From Crossaster papposus (Eukaryota; Echinodermata; Asteroidea; Velatida; Solasteridae), in contig JBAIAA010000412.1 in the NCBI GenBank assembly GCA_037893245.1, positions 1,178,001-1,242,000 on the forward strand: a stretch of 64,000 nucleotides of DNA. Direction: 5' to 3'. A program made the position numbers and the translations under genes. The notes under the pieces were generated by a model. The model saw nothing but the letters and a program-made list of their open reading frames with translations. It searched no databases and was not told where the DNA came from. Below, in pieces: positions 1 to 12,900 of this stretch (position 1 is its first letter; every line of letters begins with the position of its first letter).

Positions 1-6
1 CAGGAA

Positions 7-12
7 TTTATT
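7..12 (-). terminator. Possible poly(A) signal of the GPCR gene
   Basis: On the minus strand these bases read AATAAA, about 240 nt past the stop codon of the receptor gene at 255-1301. It is the first canonical signal I see downstream of that stop. A hexamer alone is weak evidence, because AT-rich sequence makes such matches common. Confidence 0.35.
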
Positions 13-254
13 GGGTTTAATATTATGATGTTTGGTTCAGTGTTTTGGACATATTTGCAAGCTGTACTATAGGCCTAACGACTCCATATGCTCTTGATAT
101 GAGGTGTCTTTCTGTTTAGAAATCCTTGCAATCCAGGTTGTTCCGCTGCTTGCGTCGGGTGGGGTAGTTTCTCTCCGTCTTGGAGTCTGTCTCTGCTCAA
201 CCTTGTGCTTGTATGATGTGGGGTATATTGACGGGGTGGTGGATTTCTTGCAAC

Positions 255-1301
255 TCAAACTGCACTGGCGGCTGTTGTCCCGAGCTTTGGCTTGATTTCT
301 TGCATCTCAATCTGCTGTGGTGGCCGCGGCTGTGCAGTATCTCGGCTTCGCGATCGGCAACAAGAACAGCGTTTGGGGTTTAGGAAGGAGAAGGCCTCCA
401 CTAAGGCTTCCCTGTATTCAGAGTTAGCCCCGCTGTAAACCAGAGGATCTACTGAACTGTTGAGCAAAGTTAGGACGAATGTGACGACGAATAAGTCTAT
501 CCACGAATGATTCAGTTCGACCAGACTTGAATAAGAGAGGTTGGACCATGCAATGATCGCCACAAATGTAACTTCAACGATGGACGTGACATTGAAGGCA
601 AAAAACACGGCGGTGTTTAGGATAAGCATGGCGATGACTCGCCGAAGTCGGTGTTGGTGGTCATCCGAGGACGTGATCTTGGGCTGCTGCCTGAGCTTCT
701 TGACAATGTAAGCATACAGATAGACATTGGTGACTAGACCCACTATGTAGAAGACACCGGTTATAATGTTTGTGGCATTGGAACCAACATTTCCTCCCCA
801 CAAGAAAGCTGCAGTAAATGCGAACCCCAACATGATGGCAATGACCCACAGTCCTGTCACTATCTTGATAGCTCTGCCTTTGCCCGCCTCGGCGCGAAAT
901 GTAAGCGGACGGCAAATGGCAAAATACCGCTCGAACGCCAAAGCAGTCACGAAGAAGTAGGATGCCAGGATGCTGATGCTGCCGAGAGCCACTAGAATCA
1001 AATCATGCGCAGTACTTGCCTTCTTCCAAAACAGTGAAACGAGAGAGGATGCGATAATAACTGCATCCGCCACAGCTAAATTGCCAAGGTAGATGTTCAC
1101 GATGGAGTGCATAGACTTGACACTCACCACAACGTATATGAATATTGCATTCATCAACAGACCGATGGGTGTCACGTACTTCACGACTTCACGTTGAATG
1201 GCGATGTTGGTGTCTTCGTGCATTATGATTCCATCTTCCAGTGAACCTTCATCCTGTACATTTGTAATGTATTTGGCGACACTAAATGTTGAATTTGCCA
1301 T
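255..1301 (-). CDS. Class A (rhodopsin-like) G protein-coupled receptor, intronless, ligand unknown
   Basis: A 348-residue single-exon ORF with seven hydrophobic segments, expected in the plasma membrane and coupling to heterotrimeric G proteins. Class A landmarks are visible: an N-glycosylation sequon at the start (NST, residues 3-5), NLAVAD in TM2, ERY in place of DRY at the end of TM3 (FERYFAICRPL), a Trp in TM4, and DPLVY in place of NPxxY in TM7. A Cys cluster (CSCC) after helix 8 could be palmitoylated. The ATG at 1301 begins a plausible extracellular tail of normal length. Oddities: there is no Cys at the top of TM3 (an Asp is there) and none in extracellular loop 2, so the usual disulfide is absent. 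TM6 also lacks the CWxP motif. It resembles the divergent orphan peptide or amine receptors that are often expanded and intronless in marine invertebrates. I cannot name a ligand. The class assignment is firm and the subfamily is unknown. Confidence 0.9.
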   Translation of the reverse strand: MANSTFSVAKYITNVQDEGSLEDGIIMHEDTNIAIQREVVKYVTPIGLLMNAIFIYVVVSVKSMHSIVNIYLGNLAVADAVIIASSLVSLFWKKASTAHDLILVALGSISILASYFFVTALAFERYFAICRPLTFRAEAGKGRAIKIVTGLWVIAIMLGFAFTAAFLWGGNVGSNATNIITGVFYIVGLVTNVYLYAYIVKKLRQQPKITSSDDHQHRLRRVIAMLILNTAVFFAFNVTSIVEVTFVAIIAWSNLSYSSLVELNHSWIDLFVVTFVLTLLNSSVDPLVYSGANSEYREALVEAFSFLNPKRCSCCRSRSRDTAQPRPPQQIEMQEIKPKLGTTAASAV

Positions 1302-2394
1302 TGTAGGTGAGGTGACGAATTACGACAACACTACTTGTACGTCCGATTAATTCTCGAATCCTTCTGTTAAAAATATTGTTGTGCGAGTTATTCTTATAGG
1401 TTGTTGAGTATGGTAAGCGCTCTTGAAATCTAGTATTCTTGCAGCGAAAGTGAAATAATGATACAAGTTTCCAAATATATATTTTAGTTTATTATATTTT
1501 TGCTAAAGAAATCAACACTCTTGTTTCTGTTTCATTGGCTCACAGAGTGACGTCGTGGGTCCGCCATGTTGCACTTCCAGTTCGCGCCGACTTCAAGTGT
1601 AAAACAATGATGATCTGTCCATGTGTAGAGGTCAGTTCATTTACCCCATTGGTCTGTCTTTGATCCTACCTACTTTGACCTGCTCTTTTATTTCCTTCTG
1701 GCCTTATTTTCTCTTTGTTGGTTCTTCCACTACCCTCTTCCTACCCCTCATTTGTGTTTCTCCTCCCAAATTCTATACAATACACCATGCTTGCGTGTCC
1801 TATATGTACATGTATGTTTGTTTCATCATGCACATAGTCATTTTGCCTCTGAAGAATATCTTGTTAAGATCGAAATATTAGGCCCTCTTAACCTAATGAT
1901 TTTTATATTTCAAGTCATTCCAGCCAGTAAGCAGTTTGCAGCAGTTGTAACCATAGTATTACTACCTTTATCTGTGATACGGTATATGTCTCGAATGGAC
2001 ATTATATGCGTAAAGAATGGTTCAAACACTGGACAATATTGATTGCATACAATAACTACACGAGATTTATTTAATTTTTAAAATTCTTTTAAGAATATTT
2101 TCTCTACTACAATTACTGTATGATATGACTAGCATGCATGGAGAGTATAACAAATTATTCGAACACTAAAAAATGTAGATTGCCTGAACATTTCTACACT
2201 AGATTTATTCGAAAAACTTAATCCTTTTAAAATTGATTTTCTGTGCATACATATTGTTTAATTAATAGTGTATGATCATTGTACTAGCTAGCAACAATGT
2301 ATTCATTGAGCACCGATCGTAATTGATAATAGCACGTTATGAGTTGCAAATATTTTTTAATTACATCTCAAAAAGCACATACCTACGTATATAT
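1302..2394. other. Intergenic, upstream of the GPCR; no gene seen
   Basis: AT-rich sequence between the receptor start and the first palindromic repeat. A TGACGTC (CRE-like) site lies near 1550. The short ORFs here show no domain or codon signal that I trust. Confidence 0.5.
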
Positions 2395-2753
2395 ATTCTA
2401 GGTTTCCCCGACTATATAAAGACAAAATTATACAAATTCACCAACTCTCATATTCATTTTCGTCCTGAGTGAAAAGAATTACAGGCTTTTACCAAACCAA
2501 TTTAGTCCTTTACCAGGTCTAAAATATTTGTCATTACATATCAAATTTGTCTAAACAACAGCTTAGACGAATTTGATCTGTAATGACGAATAATTTCAAT
2601 CCAATGTTTTATATAAATAGAGTGACCAAACTTTAAAAAATACTAAATCGGTTTGGTAAAATCCTGTGATGTTTTTCCTGGGCGAAATTGAATTTAAAAG
2701 TTAGTGAATTTGAAAGAAAAAAATGTTTTTACATAGCCGGGACAATCTATAAT
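2395..2753. repeat. Palindromic MITE, family A (full-length copy)
   Basis: The two halves are inverted copies of each other. The left end (ATTCTAGGTTTCCCCGACTA) matches the reverse complement of the right end, and the inner arms carrying 'CACCAACTCTCA' and 'TTAGTGAATTTGAA' also pair. The centre holds ATCTGTAATGACGAAT and its inverted partner. Partial copies occur near 8870, 18195, 25140 and 33468. I could not fix a target-site duplication, so the superfamily is open. Confidence 0.7.
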
Positions 2754-3667
2754 TAAATCTATCGATTTGTAAATACATTAAATAATCTAAAGATCACAAG
2801 AGCAAGAAAATAATCGTGTTTGAATTGATTTTGGTAAGAAATCTCCTTTAAAAAAAACTTTGATAAATTGTTGATTGTTGTCTCTGCCAACAAAAATAGT
2901 TTGTTTAAATTAAACAAACAGTTTTCGTGCGTCATACGACAGTCTAAGATAATTTGGATGTGGGTTTCCATACAAAAGATACACTCCTTGGTGAAATTAT
3001 TATTACAAAATAATAAAGATTTCTGGACTGATTCTGAATTGTATTAGCCGAGTTGATTGGATATGTTCTTATACGAAAATACACTGTGTATATACACATG
3101 AGTTGTTGTATCAATGATGCACATATATATCAATGACGCTGCGAAAGAAGCCTTGAAAAATAATAATTTGTAATAATTTGTAGAAATCAAAGACAGTACA
3201 ATGTAAAAGATGATCCTTTGCCAAATGTAACGGTAATTTGTCTGTATTTTCAAATCATATATACTGTAAAATCATCAAAAGAGAGCAAGTTTAAAAGAAA
3301 AAACAACCTCTGGCCTTATTATTCACAAAACTATTGCTACATCAACATTAATATCACTCTAGTAGATTGTTAATATTATGAGATGCACGAAAGGTATACG
3401 CCCATCAAGGCTTTTGTCAAACATCGGCTTTGACGATCTCTGTATACAATTGAAAATTCCGACACATTTTCTGTAGTGGCAATGTTGTATAAAAGTTGTT
3501 TGTTTTCCCTTTGGTATAAACATTAAATGTCTGTGATTTGTGATTTGCATGAAGCCAATCCCGATGTTTGAGAAAAGGATATGGATTAGCTTTGATACAG
3601 TCTCCTCAAATATAAGGACCAAAGGTTTAGGTTCACTTTTCAGCATTGTTTTCAGAATCCTTAGACC
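2754..3667. other. Intergenic, downstream of XPNPEP2; nothing recognised
   Basis: AT-rich sequence with no coding signal. It may hold part of the 3' flank of the aminopeptidase gene. Confidence 0.4.
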
Positions 3668-3910
3668 AGGGCCCAATTTCATGGAGCTGCTAAGCACAAA
3701 CAAATTGCTTAGCAGGAACATTCTTTCTTGGCAAAAACAGAAATTACAAACCAAATGTCCAGGTGATGTATGTTTCTGGTGATTGTATTCAGCTGGTTTT
3801 TGCCGAGCAAGAAAAGCACATGGAGTTTTGACCGGTAAATTGTTTTTACTGAGCAAGACCTTTATTGTGCTAAGAACAGTTGTGTGCTTAACAGCGCCAT
3901 GAACTTGGTC
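3668..3910. repeat. Foldback MITE, family B, at the 3' end of XPNPEP2
   Basis: This is a degenerate member of a family whose ends read GGGGCCAATTTCATAGAGCT and its inverse. Inner arms contain GCTAAGCA and TGCTTAGC. It starts 8 bases past the aminopeptidase stop codon (minus-strand sense), so the 3' UTR of that gene is largely made of it. Better-preserved copies lie at 5560, 23129 and 56639. Confidence 0.75.
3861..3866 (-). terminator. Nearest poly(A) signal of XPNPEP2, inside a MITE
   Basis: AATAAA on the minus strand, 53 nt past the stop codon at 3919-3921. It lies within the family B MITE at 3668-3910. At the matching place the 56639 copy has a run of T instead, so the hexamer seems to have arisen in this copy. 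Use of the signal is inferred, not seen. Confidence 0.4.
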
Positions 3911-3918
3911 ATTTGACT

Positions 3919-6900
3919 TTACCAAACCGAGTGCAGCACACCAATGATCATTGTCACCAAGATGGCGATCACGCTAGGAGCTACCCTCTGCCCACTGCCT
4001 GTGTCAGTGGTGAAAATGTATTCAAACGGTGCGGTCTTGCTCATCATCCAGGCTTTGCCAGCTTCCGATAGCATAGGGTGGTTCCCGATTTTATCGCGTA
4101 TCATCTTGTTGTACGTGTTGTAATAATCCAACTGTATGAAGTGAATAATAATTACATAATGTGGCCATAACTAACATGTATTCACATGCTGTATATGCAA
4201 ATGAATCTAATCTATATGGAATTCAAGTGACATGCTATTCAAATGAATTCTGACTATAGACATACCTCGCGTTATCATCATTTGTCCTCTATACCTTGGG
4301 ATAGCCTCAATTGTAATTTGATGAATGACTCGTAATATTTTAAAACTTGGTGACAACCTAGATGCAATATCCTGCCCGATATGGGCATACGGGTACCCGT
4401 ACCCTGTATTCACTCCAGACCATTGTTACCTAACACATACCCCTAGATATCTAAAAGAATTCCCGAGATTTCAGGAATACAATGACCAACACAGAAGAGG
4501 GGCCCCTTGTTGTCCTATATCTTGCTGCATACGCTAGATGCTAAATATATAGGTTTGCACATATGCATGTAGCGACGATTTGCATGAATCTGCGTGCCGG
4601 GTACAATCTATAGGGGCCTACCTAAAGTTTACTCTAGGCTATAGTATACAAATACTCACGAAGAAAGGGTGATTTTTGTTGTCAATTTTGATACAGTTTT
4701 CTCACCTGTTTATTGTTGAACATGCTGAAGTCGATCAAACTGGGCTCAAGGGGAACAAGCGAAATCATCTTAAATGTCATGTAATCATACCCTTCAAATT
4801 GGTGCTGGAAAACAAACGAAAACCAGAATATTAAACATAATAAAATATTACTTTTTCTAAATAAAATGTTGAAGAAAATAAGTATTCATTACCTAGTAAT
4901 TATATCGAATTCAAACTAGCCATAAATGAACGAGGCGAGTGCAACAAAACGAGACCGAGGAACCAGCACTACAGTAAGCAGAAAGTGGTGGGTTCGACTC
5001 CCACTATTAACATTTAAAATATTAACGTTTGATAGAAGAGAACACAAACAAAAACCCTAATTCTCACCTTAACCTCAGCAGGAACAACTCTGACTATGTT
5101 TTCAATGCGGATACCAAATGAGCCATCCTCATAATAGCCAGGTTCTGTCGTCATAAAATAAAAAATAAAAATTGTTTCATATAAACATATAAACTTTTAT
5201 ATAAACAATGTAATTAAATACATTGATTTTGTAATATAGTCAACATCTAGTGATCTGATTAAATTTTCTTATACCGTTAATAAACTGTTTTTACGCTATT
5301 TATCTTGTGGATCTTTACATCAAATTGAACATTTTTTAAATCATCCACTAAACTTTGTGAAACTGTAGGTATGCCCATTTTCCTGGCAATGTGAAACAAT
5401 GTGAGATTCTTTCTCTTCTTTGTTAGGCATTGAGGAGCATTCAACGTTTCAACCACCACGCTGTAATCATCATCATTTAGAGAAACCCCAAGACGGCTTG
5501 AACAGTTTCTGCTATAGGCCTATGCATGGAAAATGTTGGTAAGTTTTGGAGTGATTACCAGGGGCCAATTTCATAGAGCTGCTAAGCAAAACAAATTGCT
5601 TAGCATGACACTTAGTCCTTGGCAAAAGCAAGGTTACATACCAAATTTTCACCTAATCTTTATTGTTCTGGATTGATAATCGGCTGTTTTTTGCTAAGCA
5701 TGAAAAACACGTATTATTTTGGCTGGTAACCAGTTTATAATAAGCAAGACTTTGTTGTGCTAAGCATTTTTATTTTGCTTAGCAGCTCTATGAAATTGGT
5801 CCCAGTTATTAGGTGACTTATGGAATGTTCCATTCTACGAGATATCTACGAATGTGAGTGGAATGGATCATTTCATCTGTCACCTCATAAAATTAGTCGT
5901 TTTATCGCACAAACGTGAAATATACATTAGTTGTTTTATACAACAGCTGAATAAATCCTCGTTATCTGAAAGGTGTGACCGTGCAATGGAAGTTCCATTC
6001 ACCTTTAATTATTTTTGCGGTGCGGTCGCGCCGTGCATTGAGACGGATAATTTAACACAAGTGACCAATGACACCAATCAGATGACGGGGATTTGTTCAG
6101 GTGTTGTATAAAACATTATATTTGTCACCGTGAAATATTTTTTACCATTACACTCACAATCAAAATTTGAAAATGCAATCGTGACAAAAATGAATGCTCT
6201 TATAATACAAGGACAATTGTTATGTTATGCAAAGCGCCACGGTGCAATATTATAGGAAAGAAAATGAAGTGAATGATGCATTGCCATGTGATGTGAATGA
6301 ATGCTTTAAAAGTAGGATTTGATTAGCTTACGGTTGCTGACTGTCTTTGGAAATTCTTAAAAATGTACCAGCATTTTTAATTGACAAAATGTTCACTGTT
6401 TGCAAAATTTGGAAAGATCCTGTTTTAAAAAGCATTAAAGCCAGACTTTTGTTAGGCATGTTATAAGAAAAATATTAATAAACTGAGGCATTTAAATTTT
6501 GATTAAAACAAAGATGAATAAATGTACAAACCTTGATTGTTGTTTGCAAGACTCGCTTATACGAATGTGGAAAGAAAAGTCCTTTTAAAGAGTAAAATGT
6601 GTGTAAACAATCCAGTGATATACCAGTAAACATCTCTCGGCATTTATACAAACCAAAAATGGTCATTATACCAGATGGATCGTTTCCCCCCTTGACGTTC
6701 TTTTTTGCTCTAAACTGCATTTTCTGGGTCTTTGATGAAGATGAAATGTTTGATTTACTCCCAATTGTACTTAATTAGACAATAATACCTGGATTTATAC
6801 TGATGGAGCAAGTGCTTTGTAGGACAAACGTATGAATAAGCTGTGAATATGTTTCAGTTTTACGATACCAGCAGTCAGATGTTTTTGTAGAACATTGCAG

Positions 6901-9900
6901 GTGTTTCAATTGTAAATGAAAGCGATAAAGTTGACATGTACTTACAACGGTGCTTTAATCATGAAAATGAACGTTTAACAACCGGTAGGTAATTTGTTTT
7001 TATTTATTTATGCATGTATATGTTTTTCACTTTTAATATGCATGCATCTCTTACCAATTGATTGAAAGATGTCTGAGCGATAACTTGCCGAGGCTATATG
7101 TAAAAGTAGGTTTTGGAGCACGTCGGGGGAAAGACAAGAAAATAAACAAGAAGAGAAAAACACGGAGAAAAAAAATCAGATTGAAAGGAGTAAATTAGGC
7201 TAAGATGTTTGACCCGTCGGTGCCGAATACAAATCGGCAACACGAATCACACGAAGACGCTTGAAGATGTGGACCTAAATATTTGCTGCTCGTTATCCTA
7301 GAATATTTCCTATCACAATAAAAAGAAACTCACCTTTTTGAAGTTTGTCTAAATCTAAAAAGAATTCCTGAGAAACCACAACATTCCGCAAGCACGCTGA
7401 CCACCACTTGCTTCATATGCATAGAATTGGTCACTGCTCAGTTAACCAAACAATACGAAGATACCATCAAGGTGTCATTTGAAAAAGGATACTATACGAT
7501 TATGAAATGCCACTTATGTTATACACGCAGGCCTTTAGTTATAGATCAGGGCACAAATAAAGTATGGTGCTGTTAGTGCAAGCCCAATCGCTTTGCAGCC
7601 ATATTGGTCTTGTACCCTGAAAACATTTTTTTGTAGAGTTTTATACACTTAACCTTTTCGCGTCACCTGCCGTCTGACAGGAAGACATAGTGCGCAAACT
7701 TCGTTCGCCTGGATAGTTGACGATATTAATTGGATCTATTGCAAAGGTATATACGTTAATAAGTAAAAGAAAAACAGCAAGAGAAAGATAGCTTCAGTAT
7801 ATATTTCAACACAACCGATACCTGAGTTGGAACTCGCATTTGCAGCGTTGCTTGAAGTTCTGTTGTCTTCCGTGTGTGGATTAAACATGCGAGCCTTCAT
7901 CATGCATGGTATGTAATGTCTATGACACGAGATGGATGATGGTTAATGGTGGCTATGATTATGGAAAGAGTTTATGAAACAATGAATTGTGATATGAAGT
8001 GAACTTAATGAAGTGTAACTTTTGTTCTTCTTTCTAAAGACTTGTAGAGCTTTTGAATTGTACAAGGTGGTAACAAAACACGTGCAACCTACACTTCCAC
8101 TATTCAGAGACATGCACTTTTGATATATGTGGATAGGAAACCGATTTTGTCCAGTCGTTTTAATTCCAGCGCCATTTTTGTGTAAACTTTTTTCTGTATA
8201 TTGATAACTGTGCAAGTGCATTGAATTTTTGATAAAAACTGCTGACTTTGTTTATTCTTTTCATAAGAGTACATACTTACTGACCATGTTTACGTTTACA
8301 AAAGTCCTAAGTCTAGAACAATGTTGAAATTAGATTTCAGAATCAACTAATAGTAATATGAGGAAAAAACAACACAGATTATATAGCCTATAATTATTAT
8401 AGGCTAATCTGTGTTTTTTCCCCTCATATGCAAATAATGTTATACGTATACTTGGAACTTCCCGAGACCCATTGAAACGCCACAGTATTAAACTGATGAA
8501 CAATGAAAATGTTGGCAAACTTTAGGGGCTGCCATGCAGATGAATTGACATGCTGTGTGGATGATATGAGTGATGGCAAACATACCGTCAGACTGGAACA
8601 TGTTTAGGTCTAACGGTTTCTCTCCTTCGCGGACCCCAATACTGATACGTGCAGGACCTATACGCATGGACAAACTCAATCATAATAGTTATAACAGTTC
8701 AATTGTATGTAAAGGCTATCGCTGGTATTCTGCATTTGCCTTGACCATCTCAGTTGTCGTACATTAACTTTGCAAGGAAACGGACAGGAATAAGGGTTTT
8801 CAGGGTTTGATCCAGGCTATTATTTCTGAAGTTGTAGAAAGTTAATAAAAACAATGTTTGGTTTTCAGAATACCATAATATCAAATTCAATTTGTCTAGT
8901 AAGCTGTTGCTTATAAGACACATTTGATCTGTAATGAGTAATATTTTGACCTGGTGTTTAAAAAGAGTGACCAAACTTTGAAATTGTATGATAAATGACT
9001 ACATTGGTTTGGTGAAAGCGTGTGATTTTGTTGTCTGTGACGAAATTGAATGAGAGAGTTGGTGAATTTGAACAAAAAATGTTTCAAAATAGCCGGAAAA
9101 AGCTATACTCGTGTTGTTACCCGGTGGTGACCCACAGAAGACAAAAAACTGAAAAGGTCTCCACAAGAAAATTATGTGGGTTTTAGGATGTCTCCACAAG
9201 TAATGTTGTGTACACAAAATGTCTATGGGGCATTGTGTAGGTACAGGAACAAAGGAAACATGGATACAAACACATGCATATATAATTTGCATGATAATAT
9301 CATTTGTATTCTAGCAGCAGTATGCAGCAGTTTGCAGCAGTATTTTATGAGTTATTGCTTTTGGTCAATATTTCGATTGTCATAATATATTTCCAACTGT
9401 CCTACCATCGGCAAGAAACATATCATTTTGTAATGGTTTGTGTCTTGATATGCCTGTGTCCTTACTAAGGGAGAACCAAGCCGGACCTGTGAAGAAATGT
9501 CCAAGGCGAAGAAACTATTGGTTTATAAACAAAAATGGCATTTAGATAAGAGTTTATGACAATTTGGTGTTTCCCCGTGTAGTAACATTCATTTCGAGAA
9601 GATTAAAAATGTTAGGTAAATTTTGTTTAAAATATAGCCAAAGGTTGTTTTGAATTTCTTCTACAAACCATACGAATTTACCTTTTCATAATACGTTTCT
9701 TTCTCTCTGTTTTATTTTGTCATTCATACAGATTTGAAACTTCCCGAAATGAACCAAAACCCCAAGTTGGACATCACGTAAAGAGGACAGGTTGGTAATT
9801 CATTGTAGTGGTCTTTTTATGTTTTTCCTAAGTTTACCATGAGTGTTTGTTTTTTATAGATGTTTATATCCCTCTTTCTACACCAAAATAATTAAAAAGC

Positions 9901-12900
9901 TGCTCTTTGTGGGTACGGTTGCCTGTGCTAATGCATTATGTTCTTTCGAGATCCAAACAAGTCCTCCTATACAGAGTTGCAGTGCCGAAGAAGCCCAAAA
10001 TGAAATTTGTCTTTACAATATTTAATTCACATAATAGCCTTCAAACTGTGGGCTGCATACCAAAGTAAACATAAATCGGGAAATGTGTTATAAATTGTTT
10101 GTACATTAAATAAAGGAGAGAGAGAACAAGTTTTCTGACCTTCGTGTACATTCAGGAAGTGACCAATGCCATGTCCAGTTCCATGGTTGTAGTCTAGGCC
10201 GCCTGACCAAAGCTGGTTCCTTGCAATAGAATCAATATCACGTCCTTGTCGAGAAAAAAATACCACCAATCAAAAACAAACAACAAAAAACACAACGTAT
10301 TGTAAGCATCAGGTAAACTTTTGTGTTGAAATGTGAGAGGCAAGAACGTTTACGCCTTAAAAAAAAATAGCTCTAAAATTGATACTGATATTTTGGAAAT
10401 ATAGACTGTTATAAACTGCATGTACCAACTTCCTTCGCATTTGATGCCAATTTTACTCCGTTTCTCCAAACAACATTTGCTCCATTAAAAGTCTGGGGCC
10501 TCGTTTCCCGCCTTAAAACCAAAATAATGAATGGGGTTTATTTTGCGAGCACCGAGTGCCTCTTCCGTTCCAGACCGAACTCGCCCGACTCCAACAAATT
10601 GCATTAAACCGGTCCTGCCACCACCGGCCCGAGTGACACTCGTGGCCCGCCATCTGTTTGCAGTCAAAATATTTACCGAAAGAATTATCGGCGGAAATTT
10701 TTACTCGAAATGTTCCTCAAATGACACACGACGGCAGTATCTGTATGGCAGTATCAAAAACTATATACATGTAGTTCACATTGTTCATCACTATTGAGCG
10801 AGTCGTTAGTTTCAAAGCTTTAACTTCACTTCACAACCACTTTTACAACTATGCACACCCTATGTATGTAACCATATCATTATAAAGTACAACCACGGCT
10901 TACATTTATGCACACCCTATGCACACAAAAAACTCCATACACATTTCAGGGCCGACCATAATTCATACAGATTGACTTGCAAGTCAAGTTTTAGGGCTTT
11001 ATGTTTCTTTAAAAAAAAATAGAAAGTAAAAACATAAAATAGCGAAAAAGTGAAAAATAAAAACAAAAATTGAGTAACCAAATCAACAGTTATTTATTGT
11101 TAATACTATAATAGCCAGATTCAAATTTGTGAACAATAAGTAGCATAAATGATAATTTCTGCCTTAAAAAACGTAAGTATGCTTCCCTGTGGCAATATTA
11201 AATATCAAACATTTAGTATTTGGACCATTTTGATTATATTTATGCCAAAGATTTTGACCGACGTGGGGGACAAATTATGGGTAAAGCGCCCTCTTCTGGC
11301 GCTTCACGATACCAAATCATGTGCACCTTATCGGCAGGGCGCCCTCTCAAATCGAAACCCTCTATTGAAGCAAATAACACATTATTTTTTGTTTTGCAAC
11401 CATATTTTATTTTTGTACGTGCAGGTGAGTCCAAGTTAAAGACACAACAACAAAACACATAAAAACAAGCAAGAACAAATATAATGGATTTGGTAAGAAA
11501 TGTGCGCACCGAGAACAATATGCAAGTGCGCCCTCAATATCATACATTATTGTTACGGCTTAATCATTGCGCGCCCTGTCACATGGTCAGTATACAGCGT
11601 GGTACCTTCATGGTAATACATGTAATAGCACTAACAAATTAAATTTGACAAAATTTGACAAAAAAACACTGCCTGTCGAGCTTCACCAGAGTTATGCTCA
11701 ATCATAAGCTCAACGTTTACGGGTCCCAGTGTCCTCACCTATAGCTAGCTCCCCTCCCCGAAACCTACCGTGCACCCTCCATTTTTATCTTCTTTTTGCT
11801 ACTCATCAACGACCCGTCTTAATTAGGTCTGGGAGCAATTTTTATTGCATTTTATGACAGACGATGTAAAAGATTGAAGAAAGCAAATAGACATGCATGA
11901 GCTGCCAAGAAAAGAAAACATTTTAAAAAATAAAATAAAAAATAGGTTTTCATGCACCCTTCCTCAGCAAAATGTTTATTTCTCTTCCCACCCAAAATAT
12001 CTTACTTTCTTGGAGCTAAAACGTTGAGGTTTGTGCTTTAGACTGGTCAATACTTACCATAAATGCCAGTACGAAAGACTGCACTGGCCAGATCAATACT
12101 GCCAAGAAGAACTCTGGTGTAGCCTTCCTGTAGATAAAGAAAACAAATATATATCATGTATATGTATCACCATCTAGTGATAATGCTTTTAAATCAAGTT
12201 AAACTTGATGGCGTCCATGGGGATCCGATGGCGTCCGACCATGGCGTCCATGGGGATGTCTGAACCTTCTGTGTACCACCTTTGAACGACCTAGGCAACC
12301 ATTCTGCCTCTTTTGAGCCTCCACCCAACGGCGACCTGGCAAATTGTATGGTCGCACAGTGGAGGCACAAAGGTCACCATTCTGTGTAAAGGGGCTTTAA
12401 CTAATTCGTTATAAATCCATGGTGATTTGTGGTCGCTGTTTAAAATACATTACTGCAACTACATGCATCGATATCTATCAAATTGCGGACAATAGGCGTT
12501 GGCATGATGACCAACTCGCAAAGTGTACTTTATATTTTCTTTATTTGACTCCGAGTATTGTTTGCTTACCTTCATGAAGTCGGTGGGTGTGCCGAAATGA
12601 AACGTTCTGGTGATGTCACAGGTACCTTGCCTACAAATCACGCCCAAAATATAAATATTATATCATAGACTCACAATGCATTTGAATATATTACGCGTTC
12701 AAGTATTTTAAACAATAAACCTTTTATAACCCCCTCACAGTTTTTTGGTTTAGAAAATATGATCAATTTACTGCCTCTGCACGAAGCTTGTTTTCCAATT
12801 CCACACCTCCCTTTTCCCTTATTAGTTTATCAGCCCTGATTGCTTACAAGTATTGGCCTCCAGAATCCAGAAGGAAGGTTCCATCCTTAGTGACAGGAAC

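Noticed and set aside
4706-4804. Loss of a catalytic metal ligand in XPNPEP2 (TFE to TFK)
   Set aside because: Spacing from the DEPGYY glutamate shows that the second ligand is the Glu of GIRIEN (E624), which is present. K647 is only a conserved-site change.
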